Positions 27,396-37,264 are shown, counted from the first letter of the stretch. The stretch: DNA of 64,000 bases from Arenibacter catalasegens (GCF_002909235.1 NZ_PHQQ01000007.1:1-64000); one strand, 5' to 3'. The notes: generated by a model not told the origin, from the sequence alone. A program made the numbers and translations.

Positions 27396-29624
27396 CTATT
27401 CTTCGTCAGTAGTTGTGTTTTCCTCACTTTCCATATCCTCGGCCTCTTTCATCAAATTATTTTCCAGAATGTTCAACTTTTTAAGTTTAGCTTTCCATGT
27501 GGCCAATGAATCTTTGTGATTGTTTATGTTTTTAATTACATCCTTTACTAGAGGATTGTCCTCGGAGGCATTCGAAAAGAATTGAAGGTTGTTCTCCAAT
27601 TGTCTAATTTCATTTTTACTTTCGTCAATTTTTCTTCTAATAAAAGTACGCTCGTTGGAGATCGCATAGTCGTTGTCATTATTGGCCAACTGCTGAATCT
27701 TATTCCCGTATTTCAATAGCTCGGCTTCTTGTCTATTGATATTTAATTTCTTGAAAAGTGCATCTAGAATTTTATTGAACTTGGCATTTATACTCTTTTT
27801 GTTAAAGGGTACCCTCCCGGCCTCTTTCCATTCTGAAATAAAGTCTTTAATGGTGGCCATATCCTTGGCCTTATCCCCACTTAGTTCAAAATTCTTTAAA
27901 TTTTCTAGGCAGGCATTTTTTAGTTCAAAATTCTCAGCCTCTTCCTTATGAGCTTCATTTTTTAAAGCATGGAAACGGTCAAAATAGTGGTTACATGCGC
28001 TTTTGAATTCCTTCCAGATTTTGTCGGAGTATTTTCGGGGAACATGCCCGATTTTCTTCCATTCGTTCTGAATTCTTTTTAGCTCCTGAGTGGTGGCTTC
28101 CCAGTCTTCACTATCCTTTAAAGTAGTGGCAAGCTCTAATAAGGCCCTTTTTTTATCAAGGTTAACTTGCTGGTCTTTCTTTAAGTTTTTGTAATAGTTA
28201 TTCTTGTTTCTGTTGAATTCACGTACTGCATCCTTGAAACTTCCCCAAGTTTTCTCATTGACTTTCTGAGGTACTTTCCCGGCTTTAAAGAAGAAATCAC
28301 GTAATTTTTCGACCTCACTTATTTGTTGTTGTAGTTCTTTGTGACTAGATGCAATATGTGAGGCTATTGTACTTATGGATTGGATAATCTCGGTTTTCCT
28401 TTCCAAGTTTTGTTCGTAAACCTTTTCTAGGTCTTTATAATATTCCTGTCTTCTTTGATGTAGTAATTTGGTAGCATTGCTAAAGCGGTCCCAAATCTCT
28501 TCCCTGTGATCTTTGCCGACAGGACCAATATCTTCTTTCCATATTTTATGAAGTGTCTGTAGTTCCTGAAAGGCTTTGCTTAAATCTTCCATTTGGACCA
28601 ATTCTTCTGCCCGCTCAACAATTTTAAGCTTTTCCTCGAAGTTGTGCTTGAAATCCAAATCTCTGAGCTCCCTATTTAAATGAAGAAAGTCATAGAATAT
28701 TTCAATATGATGGTGGTAAGTTCTCCAAACATCATTATAATTTGTACGGGGTATTGGGCCCGCATTTTTCCAGCGTTCCTGTAGGTCCTTGAAGTTCTTA
28801 TAAGTAGTGTTGATGTCTTCCTCTACATTTACCAAAGACTTGAGTTCATTGATTATTTCCAATCTCTGGGAAAGATTGGATTTAAGTCCCTGTTCGAGGC
28901 TTTTGTAATAACTATTTCTTTTTTCCCGGTAATCGGAATAAACCTCGTTAAACTGTCTTTTTGTAACAGAATTGTATCTGAAATCTATTTCGTTGCCACC
29001 GCTATTAACAAAATCCTCCTTCTTTTCATCTATGAATTCTTGAAATTTTAGATCAAATTCATATTTAATTCCATCCACATGCTTTTTAATAGCCTGGACT
29101 TTTTCATTTCTTACCAAACGCTGAAGCTCCCCTACCAAATTCTCCATAGACATGGCATGGTAATCGGGCATAGGAATCTGGTGTCTTTGGTGATTGTCAG
29201 AATCTTCCGCATCTTCTGCGTTTGATTCATCTATTTCCTCCAAAACATCCTCGTCTTTTGCTACAGTTTCCCCATCAGCTGACTGTTGGTCCGTTGTAGT
29301 ATCTTCCACATTATCGTTATTGGATACTAGATTTTCCGTTGTTTCCATAACAGAAGAATTGGCAGGTATGATACTTTCTGGAGCAGGTTCTCCGGATTTT
29401 TCTATAATTATCTCCTTTTTTTCTTCAGTATTAGCTTCGTTGGCCGCACTTACCTTTGGGTTAACTTCATCCGTATCATCTCCGGAATTGGTATCCGTTG
29501 TCTCAGGGTCGGGAGCGGATTTGGCTTCAGTTTCGGTGTCCGAAATTTTTATGGGTTCGGTGGTTTCCGAAGTTTCCTCTGTACCTACATTATGCTGCAG
29601 GTTGTCTTCTTTATCTTCTAACAT
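27396..29624 (-). CDS. DUF349 repeat protein
   Basis: A 742-residue cytoplasmic protein. The first 150 residues are a low-complexity acidic region of Glu, Asp, Thr and Ser. After this come at least five DUF349 repeats, each a helical bundle with a Trp-containing segment and a G-P/VP turn (GPIPRTN, GPVGKDH, GKVPQKV, GHVPRKY, GRVPFNK). The C-terminus is again helical and ends in acidic residues. DUF349 proteins are widespread in Bacteroidota and Actinobacteria; a role in nucleic acid or ribosome interaction has been proposed but is not settled. A DUF922 lipoprotein gene follows. Confidence 0.87.
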   Translation of the reverse strand: MLEDKEDNLQHNVGTEETSETTEPIKISDTETEAKSAPDPETTDTNSGDDTDEVNPKVSAANEANTEEKKEIIIEKSGEPAPESIIPANSSVMETTENLVSNNDNVEDTTTDQQSADGETVAKDEDVLEEIDESNAEDAEDSDNHQRHQIPMPDYHAMSMENLVGELQRLVRNEKVQAIKKHVDGIKYEFDLKFQEFIDEKKEDFVNSGGNEIDFRYNSVTKRQFNEVYSDYREKRNSYYKSLEQGLKSNLSQRLEIINELKSLVNVEEDINTTYKNFKDLQERWKNAGPIPRTNYNDVWRTYHHHIEIFYDFLHLNRELRDLDFKHNFEEKLKIVERAEELVQMEDLSKAFQELQTLHKIWKEDIGPVGKDHREEIWDRFSNATKLLHQRRQEYYKDLEKVYEQNLERKTEIIQSISTIASHIASSHKELQQQISEVEKLRDFFFKAGKVPQKVNEKTWGSFKDAVREFNRNKNNYYKNLKKDQQVNLDKKRALLELATTLKDSEDWEATTQELKRIQNEWKKIGHVPRKYSDKIWKEFKSACNHYFDRFHALKNEAHKEEAENFELKNACLENLKNFELSGDKAKDMATIKDFISEWKEAGRVPFNKKSINAKFNKILDALFKKLNINRQEAELLKYGNKIQQLANNDNDYAISNERTFIRRKIDESKNEIRQLENNLQFFSNASEDNPLVKDVIKNINNHKDSLATWKAKLKKLNILENNLMKEAEDMESEENTTTDEE

Positions 29625-29688
29625 TTTATGAATGTTTATAGCTTTCTATATGTAATGTACGGAAATATAATTACATCCGTTTTAATAT

Positions 29689-29696
29689 CAAAGGTA
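29689..29696 (-). promoter_or_regulatory. possible -7 box of the DUF349 gene
   Basis: TACCTTTG on the minus strand lies 64 bases before the ATG. No TTG is seen at the -33 position. Confidence 0.3.
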
Positions 29697-29776
29697 ATGA
29701 AACTTCTTTTTAAGGATTCTAGAAGTGGGGTAAACGTATATTTTTTTGGTTTTCAGAAACTTAGTAATCTTTTATG

Positions 29777-30529
29777 CTATGAATTCCATATTTCCCAGGA
29801 TTTTTCTGCCTGAAATTGAAGCATGTTGGCACCATTGCAAATTTCGGCACCTTCTTGCTCCCCAGCCAATAAAAAAGCTGTTTTTTCTGGATTGTAAATA
29901 AGATCGAAAAGCAAATGTTGGTTAGATAAAAAGTTATAAGGAATGTCCGGCTTGTCATTAATATTGGGGTAGGTTCCCAAAGGCGTACAATTAACTATTA
30001 CCGTATGGTCCAACAATACCTCCTTGCTAAGGTCTGAATAGTTAAGCTGTTGGGCCGCTGGACTTCTGGAAACAAATTTATGTGTTATCCCTAATTTATT
30101 GAGTACAAAGGCCACGGCTTTTGAAGCACCTCCCGTTCCAAGTATAAGCGCCTTTGTATGGTGGTTTCTTAAATAGGGCTCAATGGATTTTTGAAAGCCA
30201 TATACATCCGTGTTATAGCCTACTGTTTCATTCTCTACAATTTTAATAGTGTTCACAGCGCCTATAGCCAGAGCTTCTTTGTCTATTTTAGATAAAAAGG
30301 GCATTATCTGTTCCTTGTACGGAATGGTAACGTTAAAACCTTTGATATCGCTATTGTGGTCCATCAGTTCCTTGAATAAATCTATTTGCTCAAGGTCAAA
30401 ATTCACATAAGTATATTGGTCCAGCCCTAGCTCGGAAAATTTCTTGGTAAAGTAACCTCTTGAAAATGAATATGAAATATTCTTTCCAATTAGACCAAAT
30501 CTATATTTATCCCTTTCTATTCTTCCCAT
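29777..30529 (-). CDS. aroE: shikimate dehydrogenase
   Basis: A 250-residue enzyme that reduces 3-dehydroshikimate with NADPH. The N-terminal substrate domain has FGLIGKNISYSFSRGYF, a Bacteroidota variant of the SxSxSP motif, and NVTIPYKEQIMPFL with the catalytic Lys. The NADP-binding GTGGASKAVAF and NCTPLGTYPN are also present. It is slightly short for the family. Its start overlaps the DUF368 gene by 23 bp, placing it at the end of the TPR-DUF368-DUF368 operon. Confidence 0.9.
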   Translation of the reverse strand: MGRIERDKYRFGLIGKNISYSFSRGYFTKKFSELGLDQYTYVNFDLEQIDLFKELMDHNSDIKGFNVTIPYKEQIMPFLSKIDKEALAIGAVNTIKIVENETVGYNTDVYGFQKSIEPYLRNHHTKALILGTGGASKAVAFVLNKLGITHKFVSRSPAAQQLNYSDLSKEVLLDHTVIVNCTPLGTYPNINDKPDIPYNFLSNQHLLFDLIYNPEKTAFLLAGEQEGAEICNGANMLQFQAEKSWEIWNS

Positions 30530-31520
30530 ACCAGTCTAAACCTAATAAAATTAAAATTCCAAAAATTATAAAAAAAATAGCCCACCAAGTCTCATAAGAT
30601 ACCAAATCAGGTAAATACCTTTCGTAATTTTTTATTATTGGATTTTGATTGGTATCCAATAGTAAGTTTCCTGTATTGTCCGTTTTAAATAACGTTCGCT
30701 TCCATGGCCAAACCACTCCGAGAGAACCTGTAATAAAACCTATAATTACGGCAGTAGTAATAGGCTTATAATGTTTTAGTACGTAGCTTAAAAGATGGGA
30801 AAGTGTCACTAACCCGGCAGCGGATCCAGTGGTAAATACAGCAAGTATCTTTAAGGTATTCAACCTTGTTGGATTATCGATAAAACTGAAGTCGCCCCCG
30901 AAAATTTCAGAGAAGGTATCATAAAGTGCATTAACGGAATCTACCAAGAGGAGTACATAATTGCCCAAAAGAATTAGAATAAACGACCCGGATAGTCCAG
31001 GTAACGTCATTCCCGAAACACTGATAATGCCACAAAAGAATATAAAGACCAAATTTTCATTCTGTGTTGCCGGATTTAAGAAACTTATAGATATTCCAAT
31101 GGTAAGTCCAACAATACCTGCGGTGATGGTTCTTTTTTTCCAATGTCCAAAGTCCTTGCCTATGAAGTAAATCGAGCCCAATATCATTCCAAAAAAGGCA
31201 GCCCATACATAGAGCTCATTCCGTTCCAAGAAATAATCCAAAATTCTGGAGACACTGAAATAGCTTACCAGCATACCAAAAATAAGTAGTATTAAAAACT
31301 GGCCATTTGTATAGCGATAGAAGCTTTTCAACCTTCCGCTGATCAAGAGTTTAAAGGCTTTACCGTTTACTTTTTGGAGCGAATAGATAAACTCCTCGTA
31401 GAAACCACCTACAAAAGCCACAATTCCACCGGAAACGCCCGGAACTTTGTTGGCAGCACCCATAAACAAGCCTTTTATTACAAGGAAGAATTTATCCGTA
31501 ACGGTTCTGGGGTTTTTCAT
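30507..31520 (-). CDS. DUF368 (PopT-type undecaprenyl phosphate translocase) protein, copy 2
   Basis: A 337-residue inner-membrane protein with about eight to ten spans. The DUF368 repeats are clear: KVPGVSGGIVAFVGGFYEEFI at the N-terminal end (19-residue core) and MTLPGLSGSFILILLGNY in the middle, both with the Pro-Gly-x-Ser-Gly element. DUF368 proteins (PopT) have been shown to return undecaprenyl phosphate to the inner leaflet of the membrane. It lies 12 bp from a paralogue and overlaps aroE. It is about 30 residues longer than that paralogue, with extra sequence before the last span. Confidence 0.85.
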   Translation of the reverse strand: MKNPRTVTDKFFLVIKGLFMGAANKVPGVSGGIVAFVGGFYEEFIYSLQKVNGKAFKLLISGRLKSFYRYTNGQFLILLIFGMLVSYFSVSRILDYFLERNELYVWAAFFGMILGSIYFIGKDFGHWKKRTITAGIVGLTIGISISFLNPATQNENLVFIFFCGIISVSGMTLPGLSGSFILILLGNYVLLLVDSVNALYDTFSEIFGGDFSFIDNPTRLNTLKILAVFTTGSAAGLVTLSHLLSYVLKHYKPITTAVIIGFITGSLGVVWPWKRTLFKTDNTGNLLLDTNQNPIIKNYERYLPDLVSYETWWAIFFIIFGILILLGLDWYGKNRKG

Positions 31521-31532
31521 TTGAGGTATGCG

Positions 31533-32450
31533 TTATTTTTTTGATGCCAATTTTTCCAGTATAAAAATAACGGAAAAACCAAGTAAAGCTAAAATAACTG
31601 CACTTGTTAATTGGGAGTCACCATCAAAGGAAAAGGGGGATACGTTCTGTTCTTTAATGGTAATTATTTTTTCTCCAAACATCTTGGTTTCCAAGACTTC
31701 TTTCCAAGGCCAGATTTTATTCAAAGAGCCCACTATAAATCCAGTGAGCAGGGCCAATGTTAGGTTTTTGTAATGGGTAAACATCCATTTTAGAAGTTTT
31801 GCGAAGCTTAGCAGTCCAAAAATGGCCCCTAAGCCAACGGTTGCTATGATTTTTAGATCGCGTTCGTGCACTGCGTCCAGAACCGTTTTATAAGAGCCTA
31901 AAAGCACTAGAATAAAGGCCCCGGATATTCCTGGTAAAATCATGGCACATATGGCCAATGCCCCGGAAAAAAACAAATAGGGGAGGGAAGCCGAATTTTC
32001 AGAAGGTGGCAATTGGGTAATATAATAAGCTACAGCTGCGCCTACAATCATTATAATTATAGTACTCAACTCCCATTTTTTAATTTCCTTGCCCACAAGC
32101 AATATACTGGCCAAGACCAGTCCAAAGAAAAAAGACCATAATGGAATAGGTTCATTCTCCATTAACCAGCTAATCAGTTTGGCCAAGGATAGCACGCTAA
32201 TACCGATACCTAGAAGTAGTGCAAGAAGGAAGTTACCATTTAATTTGATCCAGAAAGATTTAATTCCTTCCTTTCTCAAAGTGTTTAAAAGGGCAATGTT
32301 TACATTATTTATGCTGGTAATAAGTTCTTCATAAATACCCGATATAAAAGCAATTGTGCCTCCAGAGACACCGGGTACAACATCAGCAGCACCCATGGCC
32401 ATTCCTTTTAATAAAATAACAATGTAATTTAAAAGATTGCGATTTTCCAT
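31533..32450 (-). CDS. DUF368 (PopT-type undecaprenyl phosphate translocase) protein, copy 1
   Basis: A 305-residue inner-membrane protein with DVVPGVSGGTIAFISGIYEE near residue 23 and MILPGISGAFILVLLGSY near 168, the two inverted-repeat signatures of DUF368/PopT. The family recycles undecaprenyl phosphate, the carrier for cell wall and O-antigen precursors. It lies immediately upstream of a second DUF368 gene and 28 bp after the TPR gene. Confidence 0.85.
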   Translation of the reverse strand: MENRNLLNYIVILLKGMAMGAADVVPGVSGGTIAFISGIYEELITSINNVNIALLNTLRKEGIKSFWIKLNGNFLLALLLGIGISVLSLAKLISWLMENEPIPLWSFFFGLVLASILLVGKEIKKWELSTIIIMIVGAAVAYYITQLPPSENSASLPYLFFSGALAICAMILPGISGAFILVLLGSYKTVLDAVHERDLKIIATVGLGAIFGLLSFAKLLKWMFTHYKNLTLALLTGFIVGSLNKIWPWKEVLETKMFGEKIITIKEQNVSPFSFDGDSQLTSAVILALLGFSVIFILEKLASKK

Positions 32451-32478
32451 AAATGATAAAAAAACAAAAATAGCTTAT

Positions 32479-33879
32479 TTATCTGGAAGCATTTTTCACA
32501 TCTTCAATTAAGTTTTGGGCCCAATTGGTATTGAAGAACTGAGGAAATTCGTCCTCGAATAAATGAAGTTGTTCAAGGTCTATCTTTAAGGCGTTTAACA
32601 ATCGATATTGCGCTCTCGGGAAATCGCTAATTAGCAGATAGAATCCTGCCATTTTATACTGCATTTCACATCGTTGCGGATAAAACTCATGGCCTTGGAG
32701 CAATATTTCTATCGCGGCATGAACATCTAGGTTTTGCACAGCTACATCGGCCCAATGAAACCAGGTGTCAAATTCGTAGTTCCCTAAGTCCACTGCTTGT
32801 TGATAGGCATAATAGGCTTCATCATTGTTTTTTAAGGCAGCATGTATCTTGGCACATTTTTTCCAATACTTGGAATTTTCTCCATCAATATTTATAGCCT
32901 TATTTATATAGTGCAATGCTTTTTTATAATCCTCCTGCCTTATGTAATAATCCGTGATGGACAACCATCCTTTATCCAATAAAGGGTCTTCATGAACCGT
33001 CCTGTAATAATAGGATTTTGCCAATTCATCATTTTTTAATTTTTCGTGGCATCTTCCAATTCGTAAATAGGCATGGGAGGTTGGATCCTCAATAGTAATA
33101 GTGGTCTCATAGTTTTCAATGGCCTCATTGTATCTGCCCATTTTTTCCAATACTTTTCCTTTTTCAAAGTAGGCACCTATAAAAGTGTCATCGGAAATTA
33201 TGGCAAAGTCAAAAGCAGTCAAGGCTTCTTTGTGCATCTTTTTGGTAAAATACATTTTACCTAATTGGTGCCATGCCACTTCGCTATAGGGGTTTCGTTC
33301 CAGATAGTCGTTTAGGTATACGATGGCTCCGTCAAAATCCTCAAGGAATTCAAAACAATAGATTACATTATAAAGAGAGGAATAATCTTCCTCATCAAAG
33401 GAAACGCACATCATGAAATTTCGTTTGGCGTCCTCAAAATTATCCATGAACAAATACTCCATCCCTAGAAGTGAATGTATATCAAAACTGTCATCGGTTA
33501 AATCCAGGGCATGGTTTAAGAGCGATACAGCCGCTTCGTGATTATCTTTTTTGGAATAAATATTGGCCCTTTGGATGTATATTTCCTCGTTGCTACTATC
33601 TAATATCTGTAGCTCATCCAACATTTTTTCTGCCAACTCCAGATTGTTTTCAAAGACAAGGACCTCTATAGACAATAACTTAAGTTCAATGCTGTCCGGG
33701 TGCTGTTGCAACCCTATTTTAATGGCTTTTTTAGCCAATGCAATTTTGCCGTTATTGAGATAGTGATGAATAATATCTTGAAAATCTTCCGCATCAAAGA
33801 AGTAGACATCGTCTGTTTTGAGCATGGATTCAAACTTAGCAATTGGTTGCCCTGGTCTCTCGTTTGGTTCTAACGCCAT
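32479..33879 (-). CDS. tetratricopeptide repeat protein
   Basis: A 466-residue cytoplasmic protein made almost wholly of TPR helices (about residues 30-440). Repeats such as YLRIGRCHEKLKNDELAKSYY and YNEAIENYETTI carry the Gly, Ala, Tyr and Pro positions of the 34-residue unit. There is no signal peptide or membrane span. TPR proteins serve as scaffolds. It precedes two PopT-like genes and aroE and follows the class III aminotransferase gene by 95 bp. The partner is unknown. Confidence 0.82.
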   Translation of the reverse strand: MALEPNERPGQPIAKFESMLKTDDVYFFDAEDFQDIIHHYLNNGKIALAKKAIKIGLQQHPDSIELKLLSIEVLVFENNLELAEKMLDELQILDSSNEEIYIQRANIYSKKDNHEAAVSLLNHALDLTDDSFDIHSLLGMEYLFMDNFEDAKRNFMMCVSFDEEDYSSLYNVIYCFEFLEDFDGAIVYLNDYLERNPYSEVAWHQLGKMYFTKKMHKEALTAFDFAIISDDTFIGAYFEKGKVLEKMGRYNEAIENYETTITIEDPTSHAYLRIGRCHEKLKNDELAKSYYYRTVHEDPLLDKGWLSITDYYIRQEDYKKALHYINKAINIDGENSKYWKKCAKIHAALKNNDEAYYAYQQAVDLGNYEFDTWFHWADVAVQNLDVHAAIEILLQGHEFYPQRCEMQYKMAGFYLLISDFPRAQYRLLNALKIDLEQLHLFEDEFPQFFNTNWAQNLIEDVKNASR

Positions 33880-33974
33880 AGGAACTTCTAATTATTCATT
33901 GGAACTAAAGTAGTCTATTGAAACCCTTAATTCCGACAGATTTGGTCTATAATATTAACAAATTAGTTAACAAT

Positions 33975-35156
33975 TTATTGTTTCATGCCGTCCAATACCT
34001 CCAAAATCAGCTCACAACCTATTGTGATTTCTTCAGTGGTAATGGTCAATGGCGGGGAAATTCGAACCGCATTTGGTTCAAAAAGCAACCAGAATAAAAT
34101 CAGGTTTTTTGCAGCACATTTAAGTATAACTTCATTAGCTATTTCCGGTTTTTCCATCATTAAGGCCAACATTAGGCCTTTTCCTCGAATTTCTTTTATT
34201 AGTCGGTGTTGTAAAAGTTTCCTTAATAGAATTTCTTTTTCCAGGGATTCCTGGATAAGTGTGCCCTCCGTTAATTCTTGCAAGGTAGCTAGACAGGCAG
34301 CAGCAATTACAGGATTACCGCCAAAGGTGGTAATATGACCCAGTTTTGGATTTCCTGTTAATGTCTGCATCATTTTGTGCGAAGCTACAAAGGCTCCTAC
34401 AGGCATTCCGCCACCCATGCCCTTTCCAATTACAAGTATGTCCGGAACGCAATTAAAATATTCAAAGGCGAACAATTTTCCAGTACGCCCAAATCCAGGT
34501 TGTATCTCATCCAGAATGAGCATGGCGCCCATTGCTGTACATCTTTCCCTGACCTTCTTTAAATATCCATTTTCCGGTACTATAAAACCGGCACCCCCTT
34601 GAATGGTCTCCAGAACTACGGCAGCAGTTTTCCCCGTTATTTTTAATATATCCTCTTCATTATTAAAACGAATAAATCCTATGTCTGGAATTAGAGGTCT
34701 AAAAGCACTTTTGCGCTCTTCATAGCCCATAATGCTCAAACTTCCCATGGTATTTCCATGGTAAGCATTCTTGGCGGCTAGAATTTGGCTTCTTCCTGTA
34801 TACCTTCTTGCCAGTTTCAATGCTCCTTCAATGGCTTCAGTTCCAGAATTAACCAGATAAGTGGTCTCCAAAGGAGCGGGGAGGTGATTAGCCAAAAGCT
34901 TGGTATAGGCAACAGCGGGTTCCTGAATGTATTCGCCATATACCATTACGTGCATGTACTTTTGTACTTGGTCCTGTATGGCATTTACCACTCTTGGGTG
35001 GCAGTGACCCAGGCTACAAGCGGAAACACCAGCAACAAAATCGAGATGTGCATTTCCTTTGGAATCATAAATATAACTGCCTTTGGCATGTGAGATTTCC
35101 AGGGCTAAGGGATGCTCAGAAGTCTGTGCCTGGTATTTATAATAATCCTCAATCAT
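33975..35156 (-). CDS. class III PLP-dependent aminotransferase
   Basis: A 393-residue class III aminotransferase in the acetylornithine/ornithine group. YLVNSGTEAIEGALKLAR, AYHGNTMGSLS, ETIQGGAGFIVP, DEIQPGFGRTGK and IGKGMGGGMPVG (PLP lysine) are present. Without arg genes around it and with a separate rocD in the window, the substrate cannot be named; family relatives act on acetylornithine, aminobutyrate or lysine derivatives. It lies 12 bp after the OstA-like gene. Confidence 0.85.
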   Translation of the reverse strand: MIEDYYKYQAQTSEHPLALEISHAKGSYIYDSKGNAHLDFVAGVSACSLGHCHPRVVNAIQDQVQKYMHVMVYGEYIQEPAVAYTKLLANHLPAPLETTYLVNSGTEAIEGALKLARRYTGRSQILAAKNAYHGNTMGSLSIMGYEERKSAFRPLIPDIGFIRFNNEEDILKITGKTAAVVLETIQGGAGFIVPENGYLKKVRERCTAMGAMLILDEIQPGFGRTGKLFAFEYFNCVPDILVIGKGMGGGMPVGAFVASHKMMQTLTGNPKLGHITTFGGNPVIAAACLATLQELTEGTLIQESLEKEILLRKLLQHRLIKEIRGKGLMLALMMEKPEIANEVILKCAAKNLILFWLLFEPNAVRISPPLTITTEEITIGCELILEVLDGMKQ

Positions 35157-35168
35157 GTATCATTCGAT

Positions 35169-37187
35169 CTATTTGTCCAATACTCTAAAAATCCAGGTTT
35201 CGTCCATGTATTTACCGTTGAAATTACTGTCACGGGAATTAAGTGCCTCTTGCCATGAATTAAATCGTTCTAAATATACGTAGTGAAATTGGTTGAAATT
35301 CCGAAAGAAATATTTAGGTTCCAAGCCTTTTTTGGTAAGGTTTTTTGAGAATTTCTCATAATTTTTCTTGAGTTCAAACACGTTGGCAATTAAATAGTAA
35401 CCAGGAGCCAAGCCGTCTTCTTTGTTGCCCTCCTCATAGCGTTCTTTAGTTTTCTGATCTGTAAGTGTAGGCTTTGACTCTTTTTTCTGTTGGTCGATTT
35501 TTTTTGTTTCCAATTTTTTCTTCACTGGACTTGGCCCCGGTAATTTGGAGGAATTTATAGAATCGCGTATCCTTTGATCTTCTTCCGCCTCATCTGGATT
35601 TACGTCTATATCAATAGGGTTTTCCACACCTTTAATGGTGGCCAATTTAATATTATTATCGTTTTCGTCAAAAATATCGTCTTTAGTAAGAATACGCTCA
35701 TCCCCACGCCAGATAAAACCTTTTAGTAGTCTGCTGTTGTCAGGGATGTCCTTCTCTGGGAAAATATCGCCATCAGGATTGGTTATAAAAGTAATATCCT
35801 CTATCTCGTTATTGGCAAGGGTCATTTTAATGGCACTACATATGGTTTTGTTGATCCCTATAAATTCTTGGTCATCATTGTACATGTAATAGATGACCTC
35901 AGTGTTTTTTACCAGATCTATAAGACTCAGTTTATTGTCTATAAACTTTCCAAAGAGGTCCTTGCCCTTGGCCTGGTTGTAGCCTACTTTGCTTACAGTG
36001 TCTATTGATATAACAAAGGCATTGTTGATTACCTTCAATGAGTCCAATTTTTCGGTTGCCAAATTGGAGAGTAAATGAATGCTATCGCCGGTCATTTGAT
36101 TTTCGCCATTCCAAATAATAGGCTTGGTAATGAGTTCTGTAATTCCGGTCTTTTGGTTAAAATGTATGGAATCGCATTTACCACTTAAATCGGTCTTATA
36201 GAATTTTGCATTCCTAAAGGCCCTTAGTATACGCTGTTCGGGCTTTCCAGTGATCATTAGTGTATCACCGTGCATATAAAGGGAATCCTGCTCTACGAGA
36301 TTAATGGATACGGCTCTTTTGGTAGCAAATACAGAATCTTGGGCCTTGTATACTTCAGCGTAGTGAGCCCTGATCAATCCATTATTTATAGTGTCCCTAA
36401 TTGTAATATTGTTGGTAGCGGAGGCAAATTCGGTCTTCTTGTCAAAATACAGGCTGTCCCCCGTAATAATACGGTTATTATAGTCGATCCGGGTATTTTT
36501 AATTCCGTACCCATTTTCTATTTTGGTATCATAAAACCCACGTTCACAATACATTTTATAGGTTTCTCCAGTAATGGTAGACGGTCCGTATAAATAGGCA
36601 TTTTTTGAAACCGTATAATAATCCAATTGTTTGGAGACCAATTTGAATTCTGGATTGACGAGGTTTACACTATCTAAAAATTGTGATTTTTTAAGTTGGG
36701 TAAAATAGCGTCCAATTCTACTAGTAAGGGTGTTGGACGAATCTACAACGGTTCCGTAATCTTTGTAATAAGCCTCTTGTTTTTCCCTGTCAAATCGTAA
36801 AGTATCCGTGGTAAGGGTCATGCTGGTATGATTCAAAACCACATTTTCCCAGGCTTTCGCTAGATTCAGATTGCCGTCATAGTCTATCTTCCCACTGGTT
36901 AATTGTACTGAATCTCCTTGTTGAAGTTTAATATTCCCTATGGCCTTAAGTCTATTCTCCTTTTGGTAATAAATGGCTATATCGCACCATAAATCGGCTC
37001 CTTCATGCTCAAATTGCACCTGCCGATCATCTTTGCTAAAGATGGCCGCACCGGGATATTGTTTTTCATCTTTGGTGAAGTTGGCTCCATAAACAATGTT
37101 TATTTGTTTAACCTCTGTCTTCGGTTCCTGGGCCCAACCGTTCCAACAAATGAATACGGTAAATAATAAGAATATGGACTTAAGCAA
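35169..37187 (-). CDS. OstA-like envelope protein with C-terminal SPOR-like domain
   Basis: A 672-residue exported protein with a signal peptide ending near residue 19 (NGWAQ). The main part (30-520) is an OstA/LptA-like beta-jellyroll region: repeated short strands describing 'TLTTDTLRFDREKQEAYY'-like units with Asp, Thr and Asn-Gly turns. Such proteins belong to the LPS transport (LptA/LptD) group. A charged linker (about 525-590) leads to a C-terminal 75-residue SPOR-like domain (GYYLIANVFELKKNYEKF, FHYVYLERFNSWQEAL, ETWIFRV). That domain type is frequent in Bacteroidota T9SS and OmpA-family proteins. The combination suggests a link between lipid transport and the cell wall. Confidence 0.8.
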   Translation of the reverse strand: MLKSIFLLFTVFICWNGWAQEPKTEVKQINIVYGANFTKDEKQYPGAAIFSKDDRQVQFEHEGADLWCDIAIYYQKENRLKAIGNIKLQQGDSVQLTSGKIDYDGNLNLAKAWENVVLNHTSMTLTTDTLRFDREKQEAYYKDYGTVVDSSNTLTSRIGRYFTQLKKSQFLDSVNLVNPEFKLVSKQLDYYTVSKNAYLYGPSTITGETYKMYCERGFYDTKIENGYGIKNTRIDYNNRIITGDSLYFDKKTEFASATNNITIRDTINNGLIRAHYAEVYKAQDSVFATKRAVSINLVEQDSLYMHGDTLMITGKPEQRILRAFRNAKFYKTDLSGKCDSIHFNQKTGITELITKPIIWNGENQMTGDSIHLLSNLATEKLDSLKVINNAFVISIDTVSKVGYNQAKGKDLFGKFIDNKLSLIDLVKNTEVIYYMYNDDQEFIGINKTICSAIKMTLANNEIEDITFITNPDGDIFPEKDIPDNSRLLKGFIWRGDERILTKDDIFDENDNNIKLATIKGVENPIDIDVNPDEAEEDQRIRDSINSSKLPGPSPVKKKLETKKIDQQKKESKPTLTDQKTKERYEEGNKEDGLAPGYYLIANVFELKKNYEKFSKNLTKKGLEPKYFFRNFNQFHYVYLERFNSWQEALNSRDSNFNGKYMDETWIFRVLDK

Positions 37188-37203
37188 TGTTTAAAATTTT
37201 GGT

Positions 37204-37211
37204 CAAAAATA
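37204..37211 (-). promoter_or_regulatory. -7 box of the OstA-like operon
   Basis: TATTTTTG on the minus strand lies 16 bases before the ATG at 37187. No TTG is seen in the expected -33 window. Confidence 0.5.
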
Positions 37212-37264
37212 GTATATTTTGAGGGAGGAAGTTATAGTTTGGGATAGTTTTAATAAAATGCCAT

